From: Pohlia nutans
Taxonomy: Eukaryota > Streptophyta > Bryopsida > Bryales > Mniaceae
Assembly: GCA_022496805.1 (NCBI GenBank)
Contig: CM040104.1
Span: 7,105,650 to 7,169,649, forward strand
Reading direction: 5' to 3'
Length of the DNA: 64,000 nucleotides
Below, piece after piece: positions 12,601-24,100 of the stretch. The position numbers and the translations under genes are program-made. The notes beneath the pieces are model-generated. The model had not been told where the DNA came from and ran no database searches. It saw only the letters and a program-made list of their open reading frames with translations. The number at the start of each line of letters is the position of its first letter. The stretch's first letter is position 1.

Positions 12601-13554
12601 AGGACAGTCGGTAATTGGTCACCATCCAAGTTTGCGTTCCAGCCGGTCCCTGCTCTTCTTCATCATGGAGTAGATGTTGCACGTGATGACATCCTCCAAA
12701 ATTACATGGGTAAAGATGATCAGTTGATGAACAAAGAGGTGCCATGGCGAGGACCTCGAGAAAAATCGACATTGTTTATGCAGATGTTGATTGAGGCATG
12801 TTCTTTTCCAGGCGACGTGGTGTTGGATTCTACTACCACAACTGGTTAGTGTTCAATCTCATTCTATTTGAAATGTTTCATTTTTTTGTCATGGTACTCT
12901 GTTTACATTTTTCTACTTTCTCTAATTACATGATTCATGTTGCAGGCGCCTCTATCCATGCTTGTGGCAATGTGGACCGCCACATCGCGGCGCTAGAGGA
13001 GGACAAGTCCATCTTTGAGGCTATCCTTGCACCTCTTATTCGAGCCCCGGTGACGCGTCATTCTCGCCAGCCCAAGCTTGTTATGGACATGGATGATATT
13101 GACGATGAAGACATCGTAGTGGAGCCGATTGTGAAAAAATCTCAATTCAGTAAGTAAGTCGATTTATGTTTTCTTTTTGCATTACTTGATAGTGTTCTTT
13201 GCTCGTAATTTATGTTTCAATATTCCTAATAGTGTGGTTTTTCTTGCTTTCAGATGCGGAGTACTAAGCGCTCGAGTTCACCAACCTTTCTTCTCTAATC
13301 TTGAGTTCTTTCCTAGTCCCCCTAAACCCTTCACGCTGCCGTCTTATGCAGAAGGAATTGCTAGACAATTTGCAGAGCAGTGTATTTCTGACCGTAGTCC
13401 TCGCCCCATGTTTGTTTCTACTCGTGTTTTAGAGTTTGTGGATCAGGAGGCAGTTGAGTCCGATGGTGAGGCATCCGTTAGTGATTGTAGTGACGTAGAG
13501 GAGTCTATGTCCGCATCATCTAGTCCCACGGCTACATTTGATGCTTCGCCATAG
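9652..13554 (+). pseudogene. ParB-like plus N6/N4 DNA methyltransferase-like gene, eight exons, disrupted
   Basis: Exons inferred from GT-AG sites and phase: 9652-10331, 10462-10654, 10757-10939, 11030-11847, 11974-12475, 12571-12844, 12946-13153, 13254-13554. Exon 1 carries MMFFVCDGNHRRVAW, like the GNHR/GHRR motif of ParB/Srx-fold domains. Exon 4 is a Lys/Glu/Ala coiled coil. Exon 5 has CVDLMIADMPEDLP at the place of motif IV (DPPY), and exons 6-7 have FPGDVVLDSTTTTGASIHAC at the place of SAM-binding motif I (DPFxGxG). Motif IV before motif I is the beta-class order. Both catalytic motifs are degenerate. Lesions: TGA at 10778-10780, TAG at 11042-11044, a -1 shift near 11150, and a 151-bp MITE in exon 5 that shifts frame. 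ParB-methylase fusions are known in bacteria and phages; this intron-rich copy is eukaryotic. The start codon is uncertain, and function is unknown. Confidence 0.65.
12291..12441. mobile_element. CACTA-type MITE inside exon 5, TSD TCA
   Basis: A 151-bp element begins CACTACTAGAAAATCCAACT and ends with its inverted copy. The two inverted ends match over about 39 bp with two mismatches. It is flanked by TCA at 12288-12290 and 12442-12444, the 3-bp duplication typical of the CACTA superfamily. Leaving out the element and one TCA restores the exon frame into the next exon, so the insertion is recent relative to the gene. Confidence 0.9.
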
Positions 13555-14599
13555 CGCTACACTCTTGAGTATTGTGACTATTATGTGTTACTTGACACAA
13601 ATGTATTTGATTGGATTGTAGTGAGACTGAAAGGGCCACTACCTCTTTCCTTGCAATTGTTGTCTATCTTCAAATTTGAATGGTTTCAATTTTATTTAAT
13701 CACGCTAATTCAATTCTAAGTGTTTTTCATAATTTCTTATACATTGTATTTCTTGATACTACATTTGAAAATGGAAAACATATTTTAAAACCACTCACGT
13801 GTTGGTCTTCAAATTTGAACCCTAAATCTTAAACTCCCAAACACCAATTCAATTGAAAGTCTTACATTTTGCATAATTCTAACACATTGCATTGCTTTAT
13901 AAAACTCTTGACTCCACATTCCATTGTTACATTCATTTTCATTATCATTAAATCTCACACATTTAATAATTTTGCCCAACTAATCATCTTCACATACAAT
14001 TTGTTTACACCGCTCTCATTTCTTTCATATTGCCCCCTAAACTGTTAGCAAATAATGCCTAAATCCCAAAGCCCACGGTCTTAGGTCCCCCCTAAAAAAA
14101 CTAAAAAAAAACTGTAAAAATCTGTAGGCTCTCAGGCTCTCAGGCTCATATGCTAGTATTCCTGAAGGCTAACCAAAACCAAAACCAAATAGCAGACCAC
14201 ACGGAAAATTGTCTAATCAGCTAAAACGCTGCACTTAGACAAATAAATAATGCAAAAGAAATCAAAAACCTTGCGGTAAAGGTTTACCGCTAAAGTGGAC
14301 CGTCTCGACGGTTCACAGGGATGATTCTAGCAATTACTTGGAACGTTGTGTTCTAAAAATCTAAATCATGGGGATCATTGGTTTTTCTGGAGTTATAATG
14401 GACTCCCATTTTAATCAACTTTCTTGTTTTATTGAGCTGTTTGTACAAACTTCATTTTGTGAAAGTGTTTTGATGATTGCAAATACATTTTTGATATGCA
14501 CTTTAGCTCTCGAACATCAGTTGTTTGTTAACTTTGGATGTTGGAATTAAGGTCGATGGGGTTTTTGATAATTTGAATATCCCCATTACAACGAAATAA
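13555..14599. other. 3' flank and intergenic DNA, no gene seen
   Basis: AT-rich sequence after the ParB/methyltransferase-like gene, probably including its 3' UTR. A small hairpin, GCGGTAAAGGTTTACCGC, lies near 14273, followed by another (GGACCGTCTCGACGGTTC, near 14298). No ORF with recognisable similarity. Confidence 0.4.
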
Positions 14600-14605
14600 G
14601 TGTTT

Positions 14606-14979
14606 ATGGGTACGTTCACAGTATAACGAGCCAAGGAAACTATAACCAATGATTTATTTAACAGATTATTAAGCAATAACCTTATCATTTGAATTGATAA
14701 TGCAATATAAATTGGTAACTAAATATATTATTTGTCATTTTACAATATACTAAAGCTTGACAATGTTTGAGAAGTTATTGGTACTTCAAAACGACTAAAA
14801 TATGGTCGTAACCAGTCGTTAATAACAATTAAAATGAGCTAAAATGTTCATAATATGTCGCAAAATGTCTTTAATTTTTTCTAATATCTACATAAATTGA
14901 AGATATAATTTTCTAAGCACTCATCAAGAGTCGTTAAATTTGGGCGGGGTTGGCTCGTCATATTGTGAATGCACCCTTA
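14606..14979. mobile_element. MITE-like element with about 27-bp inverted ends
   Basis: The left end GGGTACGTTCACAGTATAAC (about 14608) and the inverted right end GGGTGCATTCACAATATGAC (ending about 14976) pair over about 27 bp with four mismatches. The interior is AT-rich and non-coding. Target duplication is not clear. Confidence 0.55.
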
Positions 14980-15234
14980 TTGTAAAAACATTGACTATTA
15001 AAAGCACTAAAATTGCTCTGTCATCAGTGGTTTTAATGATTCAATAAGAACTTTTTAAAATGATAAATAACACATTTTTGGTAGGAATTTCAGGATAATC
15101 ATATGATAATGATGATTGTGTGAATGAAAATTGAAATCAATACATTAAAAATTTGTTTTTTGAATGACAATCATGACTTTTTGTCTCTAACCACTCTCCA
15201 AAGGACTCTCCAAAGCACTCAAAACGAGGCACCC

Positions 15235-15470
15235 TTGGCTCGTATTAGCTTGATTGGACCCTGCACTGGAGCTAGGCAACTCAAAATTGACAACATGTGC
15301 ACTGGAGTTAAACAACTCCACATTTAGTGCACTGGAGTTAAACCACTCTAAATTGAGAACATGTGCACAAGAGTTAAACAAGTCAAGATGAGGTGCACTG
15401 GAGTAAGATCACTCCATATTTAAATGGTAAAGGACTTAAAGAGTTAAACCACTCCAAATATAGAAGTTGA
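15235..15470. repeat. Degenerate tandem repeat, about 33 bp unit
   Basis: At least six imperfect copies of GTGCACTGGAGTTAAACCAC followed by a variable spacer (AATTGAGAACAT in some copies). Units weaken toward the 3' side. Non-coding. Confidence 0.7.
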
Positions 15471-15900
15471 AGAACTTAAAGATCTATGGACTATATATGA
15501 TTTTGAAATAGAAAGTAAAAAGACTAGAGATAGACTACCAGTTCTTAGGATAATTAAAAGAACTTAAGATATAAGTAAGAAGGTAGAGGCTTTCTTTTGT
15601 TAAGATCTCTTCTCTATGGTTGGATGGCTAAGCTTAAACCAAGATATTGTTGGTCTATGATTGTACTCAGATGTTATTTAGAATATGAATTGAGTTTCTT
15701 CAACTCACCATAGGATTGATAGTTTATTATTGTAAAGTATTGTGAGAGTTGGTGGCAAATGTGGAGGAGGTTTGTTACAGTTAGCAAAATCATTAGACTA
15801 GAAACAATCTAATAGATAATTTATGTTGTTCTAGGAAGTTTGAAGAGTGTCACATAAAAAGGAGAGCTTTGTCAATTTCTTTCAGTAACATATAAAGTTA

Positions 15901-16203
15901 GAGCATTCCCACCCATGCACGCTTGGACTAACTCGAAGAAATTATTCATTTACATTTGAAGAGCCCTTGCACCTACACTCCCCCACCCTTGCACACCCCT
16001 CACATATCAAAAGTGCACATCAAATAGTCAATGGACCAATCACAAGTAGAATGTGGGGATATAGTCAACTAAATAGTGATTTGAAGGCCCATTTTCTAAC
16101 ACGTTAGGATTGATTGTCGAGAGGTATTTTTGAAGGGCCCTTGACACTTTCCATCTACTTCTTGAGTGTGAGAGGCTCTCGGAGGGCATGGGTGGCCATG
16201 CTC
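15901..16203. mobile_element. Tourist-like MITE, TSD TTA
   Basis: The element starts GAGCATTCCCACCCATGC and ends GCATGGGTGGCCATGCTC, flanked by TTA at 15898-15900 and 16204-16206. A 3-bp TWA target and short inverted ends are typical of PIF/Harbinger-derived MITEs. A related element with the same outer end lies at 37314-37531. Confidence 0.75.
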
Positions 16204-16385
16204 TTACAATGTAAAGTGGAAGCATATTCTTGTTTCTCTTGTTTATTTTGTGAGGTGGGGATCGATCTTCGTTGTAGCATAATCATCGGATCACCGACAA
16301 CAATCTAATATATAAAACTCTGTTGATTGTACAGTGTCTGGAAATAAAGGCCAGAGCCACAATCGCCAGATGAGCACTCGCTACA

Positions 16386-16592
16386 ATGCGGCATGAGACC
16401 GATTCCGCCCCTACTTTTGATGCACCGCCCTCGCTTCCGCGTTACTTATTGAATTGCGTGAACCGTGATCCGATACTACAACTACGGAGGTTGGTGTTTG
16501 CCCTCGAGGTTGATCCTTTACAAGATTTGATCGAGCCTGGAGATACTGTACACAAATTGAGTGTGTTAATTGCTGAGATTGCTATATATTAA
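16386..16592 (+). CDS. Small ORF, 68 aa, unassigned
   Basis: An ATG-started frame containing LPRYLLNCVNRDPILQLRRL and ending IAEIAIY. I do not recognise it. It lies in a GC-richer patch (about 16340-17260) between AT-rich repeats and may be a remnant or a first exon; no matching splice partner was found. A related pair of short segments, about 16618-16670 and 16880-16930 (GAATTGAGCATTCTG versus AAATTGAGTGCTCCG), suggests local duplication just downstream. Confidence 0.25.
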   Translation: MRHETDSAPTFDAPPSLPRYLLNCVNRDPILQLRRLVFALEVDPLQDLIEPGDTVHKLSVLIAEIAIY

Positions 16593-17046
16593 TTTCCGAC
16601 GGTATTGATTTCGTACAACTCACTCAGGAATTGAGCATTCTGTTTTGAAATAGGCGTTGTTGAATGCAGGCTTCGTTGACGATTGGCTTTGTGATTTCTG
16701 GCTATCAATTTGTATTTGGAACGACGTAGTAGCGTCGAAGCGGCGTTGCTGAGAATGATTGCTCTGAACATTCCGGTGCGCAGTATTTATTTCCGACGAT
16801 GCTCTGCAGAGGAATACCTACGCACACTCACTTAAAATCGCATCAAAGAATTTGAACTTGGACTCACGGTTGACTCCAGTCACTGCAGAAATTGAGTGCT
16901 CCGTTGCAGCAGGCGTTGGGGAATGCTTTGCTAGGGTTTGGCTGTCGGGTGTGAGAGTGGAGTGACTGCTTTCGGGAGCTTGTAAAAAAATTTGGCGATC
17001 GATTTGTGTCTAGAGCGGGAGCAGCTTGTGCGGTTTCATCGGAAGA

Positions 17047-17241
17047 ATGGACGAGCTACGGCGGGCAGACCAGGACGTGGCGATCGCCGCGAGCCGCTGG
17101 CAACATTTCAAGCACACGTTGCGACATCCTTGGCAGAGCCAGCAATGGAAGATTCGGGCAAGGCTGAACTACATCAATCCCTTCTTCTACTTGGGACGCA
17201 TCAAGAACAACATCAAGTACATGTTCACGGGCCATTACTGA
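17047..17241 (+). CDS. Small basic ORF, 64 aa, unassigned
   Basis: An ATG-started frame beginning MDELRRADQDVAIAASRWQH and ending GRIKNNIKYMFTGHY. It has high Trp/Arg/Lys content, no signal peptide and no membrane segment. The frame is open a few codons upstream without a further ATG. The composition, GC-rich context and lack of repeats look gene-like, and the size would fit a small organellar subunit, but I cannot assign it. Confidence 0.35.
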   Translation: MDELRRADQDVAIAASRWQHFKHTLRHPWQSQQWKIRARLNYINPFFYLGRIKNNIKYMFTGHY

Positions 17242-17459
17242 GAGAGAAACTCTAGCCCGTAGGGCCAACGTGAATGAAGAGTCTGTTGGGAAGTGCTGCC
17301 AACTTGGCCACCAGGACCACGTTTGCGCATGCTACGCCATTATTATTGGGATGGATTTTTCTACACTGGCGTGTTCATTATCACAAATTGTAGTGCGTGA
17401 GAAGAGATGGTGGTTTGCGGTTTCCTAGTTGTACTGGAGCATGGTGGAAAGCTATAAGT

Positions 17460-17689
17460 TTAACCTCTAAAAGGACCAAATTGGGCCTTATGTTTTTTTT
17501 AGCAGTTTTGAGTATGTTTTATATGGACTTCTTTTTGTTCAGATTTATTTGTTGTTTGACCAATAGATGTACTATTCTTCACTGACTCTATTGGTATAAA
17601 ATTTGGTCTCATCTGAATTATATTTTTCACGATATGATCAATTAAATTTGTCATTTTAAAACCACGAATCATAAGTTCGGTAGGGGTAA
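17460..17689. mobile_element. TTAA-flanked MITE, family 1, decayed
   Basis: Begins TTAACCTCTAAAAGGACCAA and ends TAGGGGTAA, with the internal order of the family-1 element (AGTCC, TTGACCAA, ATAAAATTTGGTCTCA, TCAATTAAATTTGTCATTTT). It lies in minus orientation relative to the copies at 26813 and 32665. Confidence 0.7.
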
Positions 17690-18018
17690 TAAGGTATAGG
17701 GTGCTTCAACTGTGCAAATGTCCAATATTATTCATATCTGATTGTCTCTAATTATCAATTTTGATTATAAATGTTCCGATAGTAGCACATACATGCACGC
17801 CAAATGGGTAGTAATGCAACCCAAGAGGATTTAGGACACGGCTCTAAGTGTGCCTTGTTCTGATGATCATCACCACGTTAAAAGCATTGGTGGCTGATTC
17901 AGCTTGTTTGTGAGATTTGTTAGAAGGTCGAATCGGCCGTTCAACATGTGTGCCGATTTTGCAGGGTGTAACTGCCGATTTTGCATGGGAACCACGTTCC
18001 CAATGACTTTTAACGTTA

Positions 18019-18118
18019 GAGAATGGTCCATGAAGGGCCCATTCTGCCGTGATGCTTGCCCAAAGGCTCGCCTCAGGGCTTGCTCCACGGCAGAATCGGC
18101 CCTCCATGGACCATTCTC
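18019..18118. mobile_element. Small fold-back element with TA target
   Basis: A 100-bp near palindrome: GAGAATGGTCCATGAAGGG at the left pairs with CCCTCCATGGACCATTCTC at the right. TA occurs on both sides. The interior has GCCGTGATGC facing CACGGC. Non-coding. Confidence 0.65.
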
Positions 18119-18822
18119 TAGTACATTTAAAGCTGGGAGCTCTACTTTAACCCCTAATGGACCAAGTATCCTAAGTAGGACATTTCAATGTTTGGGTAGG
18201 TTCTCACAGTTTTAATTTTAATTTTAATTTTTAAAAATAAATTATGTAAATTTGGTATACTAATACAAAAATGAAAATGCAACACACTTTTGCATATCCA
18301 ATGCAATGAGGGGATGTGACAAATGGGTTGACTTAATTTTTTTTGATTCCGACCTTTTAAGTGGAAGTTATGGAGCAAAAGGGGTTTTTTTTCTGGGAGA
18401 ATGGGCAATGTGGGCAAGGCTCAAAGTAAACCTTAGAAATTATTTTTTTCAACTCTAACTGTAGGATCTTATTTTAGATTACCAGGAGAGTGCATGGTAA
18501 ACTTTTCATAGAGTTTGACCTTACAGATTGCAAGATTATAGCTTTTGAAGTGAAAAGACGAAATTGCAGTCTTTTTTTGATATATTTTAACCACCTTTGA
18601 AGGCATGGGAATTTTTTTTAAATTGGTCAAAAAAATTCTTAAATTTTATTTAAATGTTTAATTTGGTGTTTTCTATCAAGAGCAAAAAAAAAATTTACAA
18701 GAAAATGAATAGAGAGAGGTAAAAATGATGCTCAAAAACAGGAAAAACCTGCGGTCCTTTAGGGCTTAATTCCCAATTTGTGTACATTATTCCTAATAAT
18801 AAGAAATTTTGTCACTATTTCC

Positions 18823-19294
18823 TTAACCCTTTGACGCGCCTGCATCCACATAGTGGACGATGAACATATTGAGATTATTCTCTTGACTACATACATGGAC
18901 AATTTTCATCCATCTAAATTTTCCTTGGTTCTTGTGCTAGTTAACTATCATTTGTATAGTATGGATCTTCAAAATAAAATATTGTGATTTTTTAAAAAAT
19001 AACAAAATTATTTTAAGTCAAGTTTCATTCTTAGTTCAAAAGTGAGACCTTAAACATGATTTTGATTTTTCTTTTGGTTAATTTGGGATTTCTAATTGAA
19101 TTTCAAAAGAAAATCTTAAAAAATTAATTACAATTTATTAATAAAGAAATATGATAAATCCAACCTTACAAAATGTGGTCTTCACAATGACATTTACAAC
19201 CTAGCTTTGTACATCAACTCCATTTTTGTTATTCATCAAACATTTTATAACGCATCTTCAAAATCACTGTTGAATCGGGACATTTAAGGGTTAA
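18823..19294. mobile_element. TTAA-flanked MITE-like element, family 3
   Basis: Bounded by TTAA at 18823-18826 and 19291-19294. The left end reads CCCTTTGACGCGCC and the right end ACATTTAAGGG, so the termini are CCC and GGG, but inverted-end pairing beyond about 8 bp is weak. AT-rich interior. The TTAA plus CCC layout fits piggyBac-type elements. Confidence 0.5.
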
Positions 19295-19644
19295 TAGTTA
19301 CAGAGTCCAGGAGTAAGTGTACTCAAACTTTGAGGATGAGTACATGAGCTTGTGATTATGATGAGAACAAATATTTCTTCCCTTTTGTCATATGTGTGTA
19401 TAAGTGTCCAATTTATATGAGGATGTAGAGTAAAATCAAATTGGACATGCAGTATGTGAATACCATACTCCAACTATGAGAACACCATACCCGACTATGA
19501 TTTCCTTGCCAGAAATGAGTTTCAGATTGCAGGCATGTATCACAAAAGACTCATAGAATAGTCTCTTTTTTTATATTTATATCTAGAAACACAAGACCAT
19601 TTAACCCTTAAAAGGCCCTTGGGTTCTCTCTCTACAACCCGTAT

Positions 19645-20052
19645 TTAAGGTAGGATGTCCTAAAACCACCACCACCCCCAATTATGACATGTAGACCTTT
19701 CTTGGGGCCACCACAATTGAGACTCAAAACTGCCAATTTCACTATTCAAGTAGACCAATGGCATGCCAAGCATTGCAAAGAAATAGTTGGTGGTTTTGGG
19801 TATCATTATGAGTGAAAATTAGTACCACATGGTGTGGACATGGGGAAACCTAGAGGTCTGATTTGGGTGACGAAGTTCTTTTCACTTCGAAAATTTGTAT
19901 CATTTTGAATATTGGGAACTAAATTGCGAAAAAATTTGCATTCCGTGAGAAATCTTCTTCCAAATGACCAAAAAATATTTCTCATAAATAACCTTGTTAA
20001 AATGAGGCCATATTTCTTAAGTTGGTGGTTTTAAGACATCCTACCTTAACCT
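19645..20052. mobile_element. MITE-like element with inverted ends at TTAA
   Basis: The left end TTAAGGTAGGATGTCCTAAA and right end ending GACATCCTACCTTAA are inverted copies over about 26 bp. TTAA is present on both sides, but the termini are GGT/ACC, unlike the CCC families. About 405 bp, non-coding. Confidence 0.65.
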
Positions 20053-21103
20053 CATAATTGTTCGATTGTGGTTTAGTATATGAATTGTGATATATTGTTA
20101 TATATACATATTATCATGATTGATAATTGTACTTTGTATTGAAAAGTGTTTGGACGTTAATTTGATCATATACCACCAAATACATAATATAAGTCCCATC
20201 GCACTAAACAATATCTCATTTGGTAGAGAGTTCCATTTCTTTGTTGAGTAGAGGAGTTGCAGAAGAATTGCCTTCCCGTTGCCCGTTTTTGCCTTGCTTT
20301 GGCACTGTAGTTTTCATCAGCTAGAATTTACTATGTCTTGGGCAACATGGGTTCAGGCCTCTTTGATATGTCCTCTAAAACACTGAACATTCTGAAATAT
20401 TTTGCACTTACTGATAATTTATCACACATTCAAACTATGTCATAATTCTTCGCAAGCAATTAGATTTTAGAGATTAGGATGTACCATGCAAGCACAAAAA
20501 TCTGGTGAATTTCATAACTTTATTGCCTCTGGACCAAAGGGGTAAGAGGCCAATTGTATCAACACAAAGCTACGTCTACAGTGAAGTGAGTAAGTTCTTA
20601 TGTACAATGTATGTTGCTATTTGAAAATTGAGTAGGAGTCCCTAAGCTACATCTAGAATGCAACTACATTATGTTGTAGCTTTGTATTTGCATTACAAAA
20701 GGGACAAAGCTTCTCATAGCCTAGTTGCTTGTTAGCGTGTTTGCTAGCACTTGACATTATGAAATTGATCAACAACTACTTCACCTTTTCTAATCCAACC
20801 ATGTAGTTCATGTTTGGAAGATCTTGCGGCAACTTCTATGCTATACTCTTCTATGGTACATTTTCATAGGATGAGTTCACCTAGATGCAATACACAATGC
20901 AAGGATACTCCCAAATTTAAACCCTAAACTTAGCAAATGCAAATGAACTTTCAATTGCATCGGACGGACACAACACTAAAAGAAAAGAAGAAGAATAACT
21001 CACAGTGTGAATTAAGAGTCTGTTGAAGGTAGTTCTACTAACTATGTCACATGGACACAAATAGCGAGTGCTACCCTTGGTGCCTCGTTTTGGGGGTAGA
21101 TTC
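20050..21103. other. 3' flank of urease, no gene seen
   Basis: AT-rich sequence between the element at 19645 and the urease stop codon. It should hold the urease 3' UTR and polyadenylation signals on its right-hand side (minus-strand reading), but no clear signal was singled out. No other gene. Confidence 0.4.
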
Positions 21104-24100
21104 TTAAAAGAGGAAATAAGTCTGAGTTAGAGGGAGAGATTGTGCAGGTTCGCAAACTAAAGGCACTTTATCTGCCGTGACATGATAGGACTCAGGGTCC
21201 ACTTCAATGACGGGCATGGCGTTGTTGAGCTTCATATCAATCTTGCCAATGTTGCGCACATTTGTCACCGCTTCCACTCGTTTCTCCAACCCATAGGTAG
21301 TTTTCACACCCGCCTCTAGTGCTGCCTGCACTCACAAGTCATGGACCATCCATCAAAAAATGAAGAAGAGTAACATTGGTCCTAGGACCATTGTGAATGA
21401 AGTGTCTATTTGAGATTATTTTTACTACGAATGTCAAAATAAATCATTTATCAATTCATAAAAGACACATCTTTCGGATGTAGTGGATATTTTAGTTGCC
21501 AAGTGGCTCCCAAATGGACTTTCTCTAGGTACAAAATAGAGAACATTTTGAAACTTGGAATGACAAGCTTTTTTAAACAAGAAGCTACCAACTATGATTA
21601 AAAAAACCAAAAAGTTTCTAAATTGAGATAAAACCATAATCTTTGGTACACTCAAACTTCTTTAATGTCACATCTTAGGTACCCAACATGCACGTGATTA
21701 TCAACTAAGTTTTATAACATTAACATTATGACAATAAATAGTGTTTGCATGTAGAAATGATACTGAAAGAAGTGCTCAGGATCCTAAGAATGGAAAAAAT
21801 GTGGTTTAAAACCCTTTTCACACTTGTTAAACTCCTTATTATCACATTTGCCTCATGACATGATAGTCAGAATACAAAGTGGGTTTTGAACTGCGTTCCG
21901 TAAGCAGAGAAGGTGACATTAAACAAGTCAGGGTGTATAGTGAAATCAAGCGGAAGGGTTGTTTTGTATGCAATGAGTATGCAGAAGGTTACCTTGCTGA
22001 CAAAAGCAATGGACTGCGCACTACATGCCTTGCCAAAAGATCCAAACATGGGTCGCATGAGTTTCTGCTCCAAAACCAACACACAAATCAGGTAAGGCCC
22101 AAGTGACACGTGTCATTTCCTGATTGGTTGAAGCCCTTGGTTAAGTGACGTGACACACAAAAATCACGACAAGGCAAAACAGAATTAGAGCTGGGATGTG
22201 CACCGGCTCAGGAGTTGGGATGCTGGCATTGGCATCTCCCATTTGTGCCCAAGCAATGAAGCCGCCCTTGATAACCAATTCGGGCTTTGCTCCAAATTGA
22301 CCAGGTTGCCACAAGACGAGATCGGCAAACTTGCCCACCTGCAAAAATGATGGCATTGAGCATTAGTCATTAACCCCTAACTGCCTAAGCGTCCATTTTT
22401 TGGACGATGTACAGATTTCATCCAAAGTTTCTCATCCGTCATGCACTTTTTGTAGTGTGGAATTTTTACTGTAGATTCTATGGGAAGTTAGCTTCATGCA
22501 CATGTGATCCGATTAGAAAGGGAATGATTTGCAAATTTTTTATGCCTCGTTTCATGTTGTAGTGATTCACCCAAAATTTTGAAGATTTCAGTGTAAAAGT
22601 ACTCTACAAAAAGTCAACTCATAAAATTAAGCAACCAAAAAATCTCCAAAAATTACTACACTTAGAGTATTACATTTCAACCGATCACAATGAATTTCAT
22701 CCGTAGATTGTCAATATCTTATTCGTAACTGAATTACAAAATAATTTTTAATTTCACGTTTCAAATTTTATACGAAATTATTGGTAATAGCAATCATAGA
22801 TCTAACCGTATGGATAGAATCTAAAATTCATAATGTACAACTTTTATTCATATATCAAGTTCAAAATATCCCTCTAGGTTGCATTTTATAATGCATCTTT
22901 GCAAAACTGCCGAATTTGGAAAGGGCTCTAGGCATTTAGGGGTTAAGGTATAAACACTCACTAGGAAAATAAATAAATAAATAAATAAAATCATGTTAGA
23001 GATAACATGAAAATGTCACGTTGCATGTTTTATGGGTAGACAAGATAACGATTTCTGTTGACTAATTTTTGCTTGTCTTTTGTACATAGCATGTTCAGAA
23101 AATTTTGTTAGAGAAAATGCCATGTTGAATGTGTTATGGATAACCAAGATAATATAAAATTGTGTTATCTTGTTTATCCATAACACGTTCATAACGTTCT
23201 TAAACAGGCCACTGTCGCACCTGTGGCATTTGAAGAATCTGCATCTACAATGCCTTGGAATCACAAGCCTCTTGGAGGGTCTACGATAACTCCAAGCAAC
23301 AAGGGTTGGAGATTTGAATTATTTTATTAGTGCTTTACACTGAAGCCGCACTGTAGAGAAAAGGGTGTGGTCCAGCAATGTTATGTTCAATGCCGGTGAC
23401 GATTCCATGTTTTCTCTAACGAGGTTTTCTACTAATGACCTAAAAGCGTTCAAATAAGCATTTGAGCATGATTGACTTAATTTTGGTTTATCTTGAAGTA
23501 GGGTCATTGAAGGAGGATTCTAATGCATGTATTTATGACATTGTATGAAACTAGGGATTGTTTTTTATTGATTCAAAATCTTCAAATATATACATTTGAT
23601 ACGATTTTGTCAAGTTCACATCTTACATGTCATAGGTTTGGTGCTTGTCAAAAACTAACACTGTATAAAACTAAAAATATTTTACAGTGTTGTTTATAGG
23701 TGTATCCAAAATTGATCCTAGGTTATCTTGAGAATTGTACTCATTTTACACAAGGATATTTAGGGGAGTTTTTTTGGATAAGTGTCGTAATTAGGTGTAC
23801 TTACATTGTGCTTATACACCTTGAACTTTTTAATTTGACTACTTAAGATCCCAACAAAAGGGCTATGACATAGTTTGCATGAGTGAGAGAAATATTCCGG
23901 AATGTTGTTTTAGAAGAGGTCTTATTAAAGAGGTATGAGTGAATTGAATTCCTAAGATCTAAGAACGGCAAACATATGAAGAATCTCAGAGTGAGCTTTA
24001 CCTCCACAGAACCAATGAGGTGAGATAAGCCGTGCGCTATGGCAGGGTTGATGGTATATTTGGCAACGTATCTTCGAATTCGTAGATTATCGTTGTCTAC

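Noticed and set aside
21867..22106. Plus-strand ORFs opposite urease exons 17-18
   Set aside because: Antisense shadows of urease exons; the minus strand has splice sites and conserved residues.
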